NCBI GenBank assembly: GCA_030435675.1
Contig: CM059621.1
Coordinates: 9,982,001 to 10,046,000 of the forward strand
Direction: 5' to 3'
DNA from: Steinernema hermaphroditum
Taxonomy: Eukaryota; Nematoda; Chromadorea; Rhabditida; Steinernematidae
Length of the DNA: 64,000 bases
Shown here in pieces: positions 10,359-20,136 of the stretch (its first letter is position 1; every line of letters starts with the position of its first letter). Made by a program: the position numbers and the translations under genes. The notes below the pieces were generated by a model, which was not told where the DNA came from, searched no databases, and saw only the letters and a list, made by a program, of their open reading frames with translations.

Positions 10359-11332
10359 GCTATGGCTCTATTATCGAACAGTTGCCGGAATGGCATGAGC
10401 GTTGCCGGATTGGGGAAAGCGTTGCCGGAATGGAGCAAGCTTGCCGGAATGGCAGGAGCGTTGCCGGAATTTTTTTCGCCGGAAATTAATACCAATGGTA
10501 TTTTACAATATCCAATAACAATATCTTGGTGAGTCAGACATTGTATAACGGATTTCTGCGGTTTTTCTTGCGGAGCGGGATGGGAATGTTCGATGTCCTG
10601 GTGTTATGTCCTTGTCTTGGTCGGAGCTGCCTTTGGGACTGAGTTTGAACTGAGGAACGAGGAGGCGACGATTGGGAAGATGGCGAATGGGCTCGGGCAG
10701 ACAACGGCTGGTTTGACTGGTGGGAGGATGAGGGGGCATCAAGGTCATCAAATGTCTGACTTTGTGACAACAGCACAGTTTCTGTGTCGGAATCCCCTGT
10801 CTCAATTTCAGATGATGTCGCCACAGACATCAGTGGCGGTTCGTACCGCCACGGTGGCACTCGCCATGGCGGAATGCGCCATGGAGGGACCCGCCATGGA
10901 GGTATGCGCCATGGGGGCATGCGCCATGGCGACATCCACGGTGGGCGGATCACGGGTGGTAACAACCACCTGAACCAAAATCTGTCCATCCCGGTGGTGG
11001 TCCACGTGCATGCCCCGCCTTCCGCTTCTGGAAGACGGGTGAGAAAGAAGGCCAGGTAAAGCTCCGAAGAGAGCTCCGAAGAGGAGCCCGAGGATGAGCC
11101 CGAAGAGGAGTCCGAGGAGGAACTCGAACCTGAAGAAGAAGATTAATGTTGTTGTTGGAGATATTGTTATTGGATATTGTAATAAAATACCATTGGTATT
11201 AATCTTCCGGTAAAAAAATTCCGGCAACGCTTCCCCCATTCCGGCAACGCTTCCCCCATTCCGGCAACGCTTCCCCCATTCCGGCAACGCTCATGCCATT
11301 CCGGCAACTGTTCGATAATAGAGCCAAAGCTA
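10359..11332. mobile_element. Inverted-repeat element with subterminal CCGGCAACGCT arrays
   Basis: About 970 bp. The ends are inverted (GCTATGGCTCTATTATCGAACAG against CTGTTCGATAATAGAGCCAAAGC). Each end carries four to five tandem 18-19-bp units based on GTTGCCGGAATGGNNNNAGC, then ATACCAATGGTATTTTA...ATATCCAATAACAATAT, all mirrored at the other end. Subterminal repeat arrays of this kind are typical transposase-binding regions of hAT/P-like DNA transposons. The interior holds a low-complexity open frame described separately. Confidence 0.7.
10784..11146 (+). pseudogene. Histidine/glycine-repeat open frame with acidic tail, split by one stop
   Basis: Within the inverted-repeat element. The frame encodes repeated RHGG-[TM] units (residues about 20-50), a basic GRRVRKKAR stretch, then TAA at 11057-11059, after which the same frame continues with an almost purely Ser/Glu/Pro/Asp tail to TAA at 11144-11146. 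The other strand also has an open frame (10534-10989) with PPWR-[MIV] repeats and a Ser/Gln-rich tail. I cannot tell which strand, if either, is translated. No family recognised. Confidence 0.35.
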
Positions 11333-11989
11333 TTCAGCGCTGATCAGATCAATGCACTCAGAACATCGCATTTACACGCTGAGGTACCGCGAATGTCCCG
11401 TACCGCGAATGTCCGGTTTTTATTCGATTTCATTTTTCTTATTCAAATCGCTTGTGGGGCGGGGGGGGGGGGGTAAAGTCATAGTGAAGTGGGCTTCCCT
11501 ACAAGATACTGCAAAAAAATACGCGATCGTTATTACAGGTATGGGTCAAAACATTGAAGTGGAGTAGGAGGTTTAGCGTGCGGTGCCGCATCGATCTCCC
11601 TCAATGGCAGGAACATACGGTAGAATTGCAAAATTGGCCAGTTTACCTCATTTTCCTTGGCTGGGGGGGAGTAAAGTAGGGTCTAATCGATAGAGCTCGC
11701 CTAGCTGTATGCAGCAGTGCATCGAAATTACTATGTTTCATTGCTGTTTTTGGCCTAAGAGCCTGACTTTTGTGGAAAAATCGTCATTTTCCCTTATGTT
11801 TTGCAATATGATCGTTTATCAAGCCACGTACTATCGGGTAGACCCCTTTATGCCTACCCCAGCCAAGAAAAAAGGGGTAAACTGGCCATTTTTACTGTAA
11901 ACTGCCCACAAATCCACCGTATTTTACACTCCCAGGCGACCGTCGCGGTACATTGCGAATTCAGGGATTTCGTTGCGGGGTCATATTCG

Positions 11990-12208
11990 ACCCAACCCTT
12001 GCCCACCCATGGCGCAAACGATCCGCCAGAGATAGATCTACAATATAATGTTGAGTTTTTTGGAAATCACACTTCGTACACAAAGAAAACAAGCGATTCA
12101 TCCAGACACTCAAGAATCCCATTGAAATTTCGGCGCTGCACGAACATACGACCTTTATAAGTCGTAGCGGAAGTACTCGCCGTTTTGCCAAGAGATTTTT
12201 TAATCTGA
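11990..12208. repeat. Repeat shared with the 59-kb element
   Basis: This stretch (GATCCGCCAGAGATAGATCT ... CATTGAAATTTCGGCGCTGC ... GAGATTTTTTAATCTGAC) is a diverged copy of 59415-59620 within the acetylcholinesterase intron. It directly abuts the left arm of the next inverted-repeat element. Confidence 0.6.
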
Positions 12209-12389
12209 CAAGGGAACCTTCCGAAGTGTCCTGCTCGGATCGAGCTCGAAATTGACACACAGGTAGGCCTTCATTAGTGTATGTCATCCCCAAAAGGGCA
12301 CCTGCTTATACGCATACCAGGTCATGTAAACACCCTTCGCAAGTTACGGTCAAACAACTATAGCCAACTTCGGCAACAATTGAGAGATG

Positions 12390-12462
12390 GTGTGTATGGC
12401 CGAACCGGGTAGTATCTCGGTTGCCGTTTTTGGGGTGCGGGTTCGACTCCCCTCCCAGCCCA
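12390..12462 (+). other. tRNA-like sequence in transposon arm
   Basis: Contains an A-box-like TGGCCGAACCGGG and a B-box GGGTTCGACTCCC with T-arm, ending CCAGCCCA. The acceptor stem does not pair, so it is a tRNA-derived element rather than a working tRNA. Its inverted partner lies at about 12880-12952. Confidence 0.4.
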
Positions 12463-12555
12463 TATTTTTCTTCTCGCTTCTTGAACATATTTAAGTTTGT
12501 TTTTGTCTTACTAAAAGGTAGTAATGAGAACAAATTTTTATAACAACGGTGTTCC

Positions 12556-12795
12556 TTAACAATTATGTTCAACATCAACAAGATGCGTAACACACAAGAA
12601 TCCTTCACAATGAGCACAGTGACGAACGGGCATTTTGGAACACATGCATTGATGCCCTTCGTCGAAATTGAAGCAAAAATGTTCCGGCGTTTCGAAAGAA
12701 GGAGGGTGTTCGCCAATAAATCCAGCGTGATGCCATGTATACCGTATCATATTTTGGAATCGGTTAGCACTTATCTGCATTGCCGTAATGTTCAA
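12556..12795 (-). pseudogene. C-terminal zinc-binding fragment of a probable transposase
   Basis: A 79-codon frame at the centre of the inverted-repeat element. It contains FCFNFDEGHQCMCSK, then HCAHCEGFLCVTHL and a final HNC, giving a spaced Cys/His cluster (C-X-C...H-C-X2-C...C-X2-H...H-X-C) just before the stop. Such cysteine-rich C-terminal domains are typical of several eukaryotic DNA-transposase families. The catalytic domain is missing, so this is a remnant. Family assignment is not possible by eye. Confidence 0.45.
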
Positions 12796-13460
12796 ATTTG
12801 TTTAAAAAAAATTTCATTACTACCTTTTAGTAAGACAAAAACAAACTTAAATATGTTCAAGAAGCGATAAGAAAAATATGGGCTGGGAGGGGAGCGAACC
12901 CGAACCCCAAAAAGTGCAGCCGAGATACTACCCGATTCGGCCATACACACCATCTCTCAATCGTTGCCAAAGTTGGCTATAGTTGTTTGACCGTAACTTG
13001 CGAAGGGTGTTTACATGACCTGGTATGCGTATAAGCAGGTGCCCTTTTGGGGATGACATACACTAAAGAAGGCCTACCTGTGTGTCAATTTCCAGCTCGA
13101 TCCGAGCAGGACACTTCGGAAGGTTCCCTTGTGGAGTATAAACAAAAAGGGAAAACGCTGGAAATGAAAATTGGTGTCCGAAATGTGAATTGACGTCATC
13201 GTTACAAATTCCCAATAATGGCCCGTTGCAAAACAAAAACCACCAACTGAACGTTTCTGAAAGCAACCGACTTTTTCGTTCCCGCTGTTTGGAATGCGAC
13301 TCCGGGACTGCTGGATGCTGTCTAAACGGGGTGTTCCACAGCAGATAGCCTGAATTGGAGGTGCGTACGGTAGCCTGTTGTTGTTTGTTTGTTTAAAAAT
13401 GTGAGAGCGAGCTCCAGGGAGCGCTTGGAGATCGCGTTCCGGACTGCCGACGTCCGACGA

Positions 13461-16122
13461 ATGGGGCCTTCCAGCGCCCTGTCCTGTTTCGATTTCGGTA
13501 AGACGTCGCCTCCGACGGTGGAGACGGAGGAGAGACCGCTGGTGGCTCCGGGCAGCGGCGGAGTGCTTGAGATCAACGCCGAGTTCCTTGTTCCCCCGGA
13601 GCGCTTCCTGAAGAACCGTGTGGCGACTCGTTTCGTGCGCCTTCTCAATGGCGTTCTCGAGGTGCATAAGTCGGAGAGCCTCTGCCGGCGCGGCGTCGTC
13701 GCCTCACGCTGCATCGCCGTCAAGGACGTGTGGAACGTCTGTGTCCACGTAAGTTTCCCGGAAGGGTTGCTCTTTGATCCTCTGGTTGCAGTTCATGCCT
13801 ACCGGAAGCAGCAAGAAGAACTACCTCTGCGTGATGACCCCGGACGAGACGTTCAACGTCTACATGGATACAGTAGACGAGCTGAAGGAGTGGTACGGGG
13901 CGCTCCTCAAGCAGCTGATCCGTGCGCGCTCCGAGCGCCTCCGCACGCAGTCGACTCGCTCTGACTTCTACCTGGTATATCGCTGCTTCGATCATTGATA
14001 GAATGTGACTCTCGCAGATGGTATGGGACATCGTGGTCACGCGGAGACCCTTCTGCGCGCCGAACAACGGCTCCATCGACATCACCCTCAACCACCCGTA
14101 CCTCCTCTCCAATTCGGGACGGCACCGCATAGGCCTCATGACCAACCAGAAGACGGTTGTGCTCATACTGCGAGGCCTCAACGACGACGTTGAGATCCCC
14201 TGCGATGTCAAGGAGAAGCTCGTCAATGGCAACGAACTCCGCGTCCCGGTAGGCGTCATTCAGCAACTCCTCCAAAGCCTCTTGTTCAGTTCACGGCCAT
14301 CTCGCACCACATCGTGTCGCGCAACTACGTCGTCATCCGTTTCGGACGGAGTTCGGCCCTCGGAGGCGGTGAGGCACGCTTCAAGATGAAGACGTCCACC
14401 GAGGCTCGCAGGGTCTTCAACTCGATTCGCGCTTGGGCGCGCCTCAGCCGTGAAGACGCACAGCGCGAGAACAGCCTTGAGTGCGATCCGAACTCGAACC
14501 CCACGGAGTCGTGCTGGGAGGACGTTGTCCACTTCGAGAATCTCATGCGCCTCTTCTTTGAGACCGACAACCCGCAACTTGACGTTTCGCCCCCATCCAC
14601 TGCCGACAAGCGGACGGTCGAGACGCGTGAGGTGACGCCAGTCCTCGTCGCGGAGACGCTCGTCGGTGACGGCATCGGGTGAGTAGAACTGAGCAAAAGC
14701 GTTGATTGGCCTACGTATAATCAACCTCCTTTCAGCAACGACTACAAATCGGGTCCAGCAGGATCGATGGTGAGCCGTTCGCTCGTCGGCTCCCCAGAAG
14801 GCGTCGTCTCTGGAGGGACTCTGGAGCCGCAGGAGAAGGCGAGGAACGCGGGAGGATACGCTGACATGTCGTTCCCCTCCGCCAACACGCAGTTTAACGC
14901 AGGTACCTCGAAGAGTCTACTGTAGCGCTGAATCGTCGTCTTTCAGGAAAGCCCCGGCAGATCTTCAGCGTTTGCTCCTATCCCTCGGGGAGCGCTGACA
15001 GCTTCATGTCGCCTACAGTGCGCTCCAACACCACCTCCTTCAATGGTAACCTCCTCTCTAGAGGCCTTTCTTGACACCCCGGCTTCTTCAGATCGACGCG
15101 AGGCGCGAACGGGATCGCGGAGCTCGGCGAAGAGCGAGTCGAGCGACGACTCACGCGCCCGGGCGCATTCGATGAGCACTGCGGAGGCCGCAGAGAAGAC
15201 AGCGGACATGCGCTCCCGCTTCCAGTCGCTCCCGGCGTCAGCCAGTGAGTTCCCGTCTCGAGGCGCCCCTCACCATCCCATTCAGGTAACCAGATGCGTC
15301 TCAGCGCGCAGAAGGCCCTCTTCGCTCGGCGGCAGCAAACTGAAGACCACCAGATGCTCGAGTTCGACCTCGAACGCACTCGCAGCAACTCCAATAACCG
15401 GAAGCCCGGCAGCCGCAACTCCAGCGAGTTCCGCTCGCCCTCCTCCAGTCTCAACGCCGGTGGCGGCTCCCGGAAGCCCTCCTCCACGAAGCAGCGGCCC
15501 CTCTCGGCTGAGGACCAAATGACCTCTGACACTGACGGCTACCTGCCTATGACCTACTCAGTGAGTGCACAGTAGAAGTCCCATGTGTTTCGACGAGATT
15601 TGTTACCTTCACAGCCCCCTCAGAGGCACATGTGACTGGAAGCCATTTCAGGACGCGTCGACGATCTCACACCGTCCGAAAACGTCGTCGAACACGTCGA
15701 CGCGCTCCGTCCCTCACCGACGGTCGATCGAAGACCCTGTGGAGCGGGACGAGTACGTCCTTCACGACACTCCGATCCAGAAGACGGCGGGCATGCAGCC
15801 TCAGAAGCCCGCCTACATGGAGACGATCGCAGAGGGATACAGCCCCATGGTGGCACACAAGCAGACGAAGCTGGCGCCCGAGGACGATATCGATGAGATC
15901 AAATACGCCGAGGTGATGTTCGGAGACCCCCCAGCGGCACCGCCCGCGGCCGTGGCGGCGCCGGACACGCCCAATTCAGAGAAGAGCTCGCCGCGGCCGA
16001 AATACTCCTACGACTTCAGCGACTACTCGCAGATCGTTGCTTCACCAGCGGCTCCGGGCGCCTTCCAGACGCCCTCGCCCAAGAAGGTCTCCACGGTGCA
16101 GCCCCCGAAGGAGAAGACTTGA
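13461..16122 (+). CDS. ist-1: Insulin receptor substrate homologue (PH + PTB adaptor)
   Basis: Nine exons with all phases matching: 13461-13748, 13792-13974, 14018-14248, 14290-14678, 14736-14902, 14947-15045, 15092-15244, 15286-15560, 15652-16122; 751 residues. A PH domain occupies roughly residues 30-140 (ends ELKEWYGALLKQL). An IRS-type PTB domain covers about 158-283 (starts MVWDIVVTRRPF, contains YVVIRFGRSSALG and ends in the helix TEARRVFNSIRAWARL). The long Ser/Arg-rich tail carries YxxM motifs YADM, YLPM and YSPM, the SH2-binding sites for PI3-kinase p85; GYLPM closely resembles the repeated IRS-1 motif. The protein would couple the insulin/IGF receptor to PI3-kinase at the plasma membrane. 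Start ATG 13461 is the first ATG in the frame. An AATAAA at 16180 and the TMEM60-like gene 170 bp on suggest an operon. Part of exons 5-6 is duplicated at 20058. Confidence 0.9.
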
Positions 16123-16179
16123 CTCGAAGCTTCTGGGTGCCTCTGGAGGAGACGATTGTACATAACAGATACGTTGTGA

Positions 16180-16185
16180 AATAAA
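16180..16185 (+). terminator. AATAAA poly(A) signal of the IRS gene
   Basis: AATAAA 58 nt after the IRS stop and 93 nt before the ATTCCAG acceptor that precedes the TMEM60-like ATG, matching SL2-operon spacing. Confidence 0.7.
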
Positions 16186-16291
16186 ATTTGTGTTTTCGGC
16201 CTCCGCGACTTCGAAAGGTTCGCTTCCACCAGAGATACCCTCCGCTTTGTCCTCCGAAGCTCCTTCCAGAGGATTCCAGAAGACTCGCGAG

Positions 16292-16809
16292 ATGTCGACC
16301 GGCCAGCGCGCACTCTTCGCCTGGATCTTCATGCTCCTCGTCTTCATCTTCCTCTGCGTCTACCTGGTAACCCCCGTCCCGCGCCCTGACCCCTAATCCC
16401 TCCAGGATGGAGGCCTCGACCGCGAGCCCCTGATCCTCTTCTTCTTGCTCGTCATCTTCGACCTTCTCTCCCTCGGCGTCCTCGCCATCCGCGTCGCGCG
16501 GCACTACAATGTCTTCGGCATTGAGGACCGTCTCAGAGGCAACCTCAACGCTCTCCAGCACCTCGCCGTGCCTCCGTTCAACCGGAACGCGACACTCCTC
16601 TCCACCGGTCGGTCCACTCCCGCTCCCCTAACCCTCTCTTTCTAGCCTTCTTTGTCTTCAAACTAGCCTTCGAGGCGCTTCTTTGCGTTCGCCTCCGATG
16701 GGTCAGGATCTCGGCCTTCTGGGTGCTCGCGCCCTTGTGGGTCCTCCTGGGAACAGTAGTGCTCAACTTCGCCTTCCACCTCCGCGCCACCCACAAGCGC
16801 GAGCTCTGA
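16292..16809 (+). CDS. TMEM60: TMEM60-like multipass membrane protein
   Basis: Three exons in phase: 16292-16366, 16406-16607, 16646-16809; 146 residues (human TMEM60 is 133). It begins MSTGQRALFAWIFMLLVFIF, like the family's LAQRVLLTWLF start. Four hydrophobic segments are visible: FAWIFMLLVFIFLCVYL, LILFFLLVIFDLLSLGVLAI, FFVFKLAFEALLCVRL and FWVLAPLWVLLGTVVLNFAF. The spacing and the KLAF...L-PLW motifs fit TMEM60. Molecular role unknown for the family. The probable trans-splice acceptor ends at 16279. Likely the downstream gene of an operon with the IRS gene. Confidence 0.85.
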
Positions 16810-16969
16810 CGGACAAGAAGGATGCTTCGGATCTCCTGGAACTGTGATAAGTGGAAAGTAAATGCACTTTTATCGAGCAGTGGCTCTTCTGATCCATACT
16901 GCCAGTGGAGTGCCGCCATCTTGATGTTGGTGAATAGCAGATTCTCTCATCTCATTCGGAGTTTCATTC

Positions 16970-17240
16970 GTGTCGCGGTGGCGAGCGGTCGGTCCCTCCG
17001 GTCGCTCTCTGAGCGTGCGGTCGGTCTAACGGCAAACCCTGTGGCATGTATGAGTTTCCCGGTTTCCAGAGAGAATTGGGACACCCGGAAGCCGTAGTCC
17101 CACCAGCGCTGACAACAAAATGTCCGACGCCAGGAATCCCGCTACACGAGAAGTCACTCTGAAGGTCGACGACGCTCCAAGGACACCACCACCGGTGAAG
17201 ACACAATTTTCGGAGCAAGGAACCGTCTCTTCGAAGCAGA
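16970..17240 (-). repeat. Dispersed repeat family A, inverted diverged copy with conserved short frame
   Basis: This matches, in inverse, 44145-44425 inside the CAP-gene intron at roughly 80 percent identity. On its plus strand both copies share a short frame beginning MSDA-[RK]-NPAT and continuing with RTPPP, so the frame itself is preserved across copies. The GACCGACCGCTCGCCACCG-type end is also related to 6264-6440. Possibly the coding remnant of a mobile element. Confidence 0.5.
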
Positions 17241-17373
17241 TGTTAGCTCAGAAGCCTCCACTGTGCCGCAAACGCCCGCGAAGAGGATGTTCGGCTGCCG
17301 GATCCGAAGTTTTATTCACGCTTATATAAAAGAACCTTTTATATAAACGTTAATACTCCATACCATAGGTGTC

Positions 17374-17442
17374 TTTATGGCTCATTGGAAACACTATTTG
17401 CCAACAAAAGTTCGATGCGGGTTCGAACCCCCGCACCGCCAA
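17374..17442 (+). other. tRNA-like sequence
   Basis: An A-box-like TGGCTCATTGG and a T-arm GCGGGTTCGAACCCCCGC followed by ACCGCCA. No complementary 5' acceptor strand is present, so a tRNA-derived pseudogene or SINE head is more likely than a functional tRNA. Confidence 0.35.
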
Positions 17443-17537
17443 ATGTTTTTTGGATCCTTTGTTCATGCCCCTAACGTAGTGTACATAGCCTACAGAACGT
17501 TTTTGCTGGTTAACTAACAGTAATAGGCACTAGTATA

Positions 17538-18331
17538 TACTCGCCGTCAAAAAACAAAGTCCGTACGTTCGGTCAGCGTGCGTGTGGTCTCCCCGATTTA
17601 CAAGGGAAAACCTGACTTGAGCATCATAGAAGCTCGATTTCTCTGCGCCTGTGGCGTTTCGTCGAAATCCGTCAAATACAAATTGTTCGCTAGTGTCCAA
17701 AGCGCCGCTTGTGCCAAATTTCGCTGCGAACCGTTCGCTCTTTCCGTGCGAAAAAGTGTCTTTTCTCCGTTACTAAGTCTATTTTTCACATTACAGGGAA
17801 ATTTCAGGACAGGTTTCTGAGCAAAATGGTAACATTCCCCCGGTATGTGATCGCAATCTATTGCAGACCTTCGCTTCTGCCGAAATCTGATAGATCGGGA
17901 TCATGCAAGACGAGCTCTACTTGTGCATTGTCGTAGAGAGCGGACTATTCTTCGATTCTCATAGCATGCTCGTACCTGTCAGATTCGGTAACCGTCACGA
18001 TCGGTGATAGATTGTGATCGCATACAGAACGAATTGCTGCCATTTTACCGATAAAACAGTTCCGAAATATCTATGCAGCATCTAAATGAGACCTAGTCAC
18101 GGAGAAAAGACACTTTTTCGCACGAAAAGAGCGCACGGTTCGCAGCGAAATTTGGCATGAGCGGCGCTCTGGACACTAGCGAACAACTTGTATTTGACGG
18201 ATTTCGACGAAACGCCACAGGCGCAGAGAAATCGAGCTTCTATGATGCTCAAGTCAGGTTTTCCCTTGTAAATCGGGGAGACCACACGCACGCTGACCGA
18301 ACGTACGGACTTTGTTTTTTGACGGCGAGTA
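17538..18331. mobile_element. MITE with 230-bp terminal inverted repeats, TA-flanked
   Basis: About 790 bp. The left end TA-CTCGCCGTCAAAAAACAAAG is mirrored at the right end (CTTTGTTTTTTGACGGCGAG-TA), and the arms match for about 230 bp (through TTTCTCCGT). The TA at both ends is the Tc1/mariner target signature. No transposase inside. The arm sequence GTGTGGTC-CCCGATT...GGAAAA is related to the element at 33862-34075. Confidence 0.75.
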
Positions 18332-18887
18332 TGGTATGGTCGGTGTAAACGGATTGGGGTCCGCAAGGTGCTCGTGGCGGGACCGCTAGACTACCGTAGT
18401 TTTTCGTCTTTTCGCATTTTTTCAATGGGGATTTCGTACTCCCTGTCTTTTTTCGTCATTTTCGAGCGAACTAGAGCGTTTCGCGGAAATTCCAACGTCC
18501 AATTTGTGCAGAATTAAATGCTCCATCGAATGACATGTCACTCGAGTTGCCAAATTCAATAGTCGCAGAGAAATTAAGCGATTTGTGAAAAAGTGATGAA
18601 TAGATACAAATAATGCTCCATTTTTGCGTTTCTAATCGTCATCATCTAAAGCTACTTCGTGTTCTGATTCATCGGTGCTATCGTCCGAATTCGCACCGTC
18701 AGTGATTTGATCGTCTAGGTGAACTTCTACGCTGTCATACTCAAGACAGCGATCTACTTCCACAATGGCATTCTCGAAGCATTTTTTCTGCACAACTTTG
18801 ATCCAATGGGTGTTATATCAGAAGGACAGAGGACCATGAGGTAATTTAGCGTAATTTCAAGTATCCGAGCGGTGACAAGTCAAAATG

Positions 18888-19213
18888 GCGTTGAGACATT
18901 TGAGTCCCGGCACTTGAGTCCCGCACATTTGAGTCCCAGACATTTGAGTCCCAGACATTTGAGTCCCGGACACAGAGCTCCGACGAAACGGTCGAGTTTG
19001 AGTTAACTTCTTGGATATTTGCTTAGCAATTTGATGCGCTATGATTCACGTTGGACGTTTCTGCCGTTTGCAAATGTTACCGTTTCGTCGGAGCTCTGTG
19101 TCTGGGACTCAAATGTCCGGGACTCAACTGTCCGGGACTCAAATGTCCGGTACTCAAGTGCCGGGACTCAAATGTCCGGGACTCAAGTGCCGGGACTCAA
19201 ATGTCTCAACGCC
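18888..19213. mobile_element. Palindromic element made of GGGACTCAAATGTCC repeats
   Basis: About 325 bp. Both ends are arrays of 14-15-bp units (ACATTTGAGTCCCGG left, inverted on the right), followed by an inner inverted repeat GAGCTCCGACGAAACGGT. The overall palindrome begins GCGTTGAGACATTTGAG. The architecture (tandem units at each end in opposite orientation) parallels the unrelated 10359-11332 element. Confidence 0.65.
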
Positions 19214-20057
19214 CTTGTGGACAAAGATGGCCTATTTGGGCCAAGATTTGCAATAGGCTTCGGGTGTTTTTTGCACACCACCTGGTAGATCAACGCCTTC
19301 TGACAAAAAACCCCTCCCCACCCGGTCCCCTCCCCGCGGTGGGGTGAAGACCACCTTTTTTGATTTCGGACCACCTTCGCCCAACCCTGTCTCTCATTCC
19401 ACCGCTTGCGAGAAAAATAAGCTTAGGGCTGTAAGTCAAGGCTGTTCGTATCTTCCACATCATAGGACTCTTGGATTCCCCAGATCACGAGGCACATCTA
19501 ATTAGCGCGCACAGGTTCGTGACGCCTGCGCTAGGCAAAGCGTATTCACGCTTTGTGATAGACCTGTGTGGTTCAGTTTTTCGAAAGTATTATCGATTTT
19601 ACTTCCGTATGGGGGCAGCAATGATGGATCACTATTGAATTGAACATCTAGGGGAATGTTTCAGAAAATGAGCATTTTCGAGATCCACAATTCTAATACT
19701 TCTCCCCTTTCGATGTTTACAACGCCAAGGATGCTTTCATCAAATACACAAAAAGGTGTCATAAGGAATCCAAAACAGAGTTGAGAGAAGGCTTTGACTG
19801 CTCAACACTTCGCCTTGAATTTTTTGAATCTGTCGTTTCTTAATTCTTGAATCTGTCGAGGACAGAGCCTATCCTCCAGAGCCAATATGCGATCTTTTGT
19901 ATTGAAGGAAACACTTATTTGGTGATTCTGTCGGACTTCCAGTAGCACTCAAACCTCAGGATCTAAAAGGGGAAGATCTGCGTATTTCGAAGCAACTGGA
20001 TTGCGAAGGAAGTCGTACTCTTAGGAAATCCTTAGGCTATAGGAGCAAACGATGAAC
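19214..20057. other. Spacer without recognised feature
   Basis: AT-rich non-coding DNA. A short imperfect direct repeat TTGAATCTGTCG occurs at about 19823 and 19847. No gene supported. Confidence 0.4.
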
Positions 20058-20136
20058 ATCTGCCGGGGCTTTCCTGAAAGACGACGGTTCAGCGCTACAG
20101 TATACTCTTCGAGGTACCTGCGTTGAACTGCGTGTT
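20058..20136 (-). pseudogene. 79-bp inverted copy of IRS exon 5/intron 5/exon 6
   Basis: The reverse complement matches 14884-14962 of the IRS gene with only a few mismatches. It includes the end of exon 5, the whole 44-nt intron with GT...TTTCAG and the start of exon 6. As the intron is kept, this is a DNA-mediated duplication about 5 kb away and inverted. Confidence 0.85.

Larger units (their letters stand above)
10019..11790. mobile_element. Outer inverted repeats of a nested element
   Basis: The stretch 10019-10175 recurs in inverted orientation at about 11646-11780 (GCTAGGCGAGCTCAATCGATTAGAC versus GTCTAATCGATAGAGCTCGCCTAGC). These arms enclose the 10359-11332 element, so either a larger element carries it or it inserted between the arms. 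A further partial repeat of the arm end occurs at 11835-11900. Confidence 0.6.
12209..13132. mobile_element. DNA transposon remnant with 320-bp inverted repeats
   Basis: Left arm 12209-12529 and right arm 12813-13132 are inverted copies (AAGGGAACCTTCCGAAGTGT at one end; ACTTCGGAAGGTTCCCTTG at the other). Each arm contains a tRNA-like segment with a B-box-like GGGTTCGACTCCCC (the right-arm copy is altered). The 280-bp centre carries a minus-strand fragment of a protein with a cysteine/histidine cluster. The layout indicates an internally deleted DNA transposon with long terminal inverted repeats. Confidence 0.65.

Noticed and set aside
10500..11350. CRISPR-like array from the regularly spaced GTTGCCGGAATGG units
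   Set aside because: The units are contiguous short tandem repeats mirrored at both ends of a transposable element in a eukaryotic genome.
11455..11475. Poly-G tract
   Set aside because: Simple low-complexity run, possibly with assembly uncertainty; no supporting context for a G-quadruplex function.
12390..12462. Functional tRNA gene
   Set aside because: B-box is good, but acceptor and D-stem pairing fail and the sequence is part of a duplicated transposon arm.
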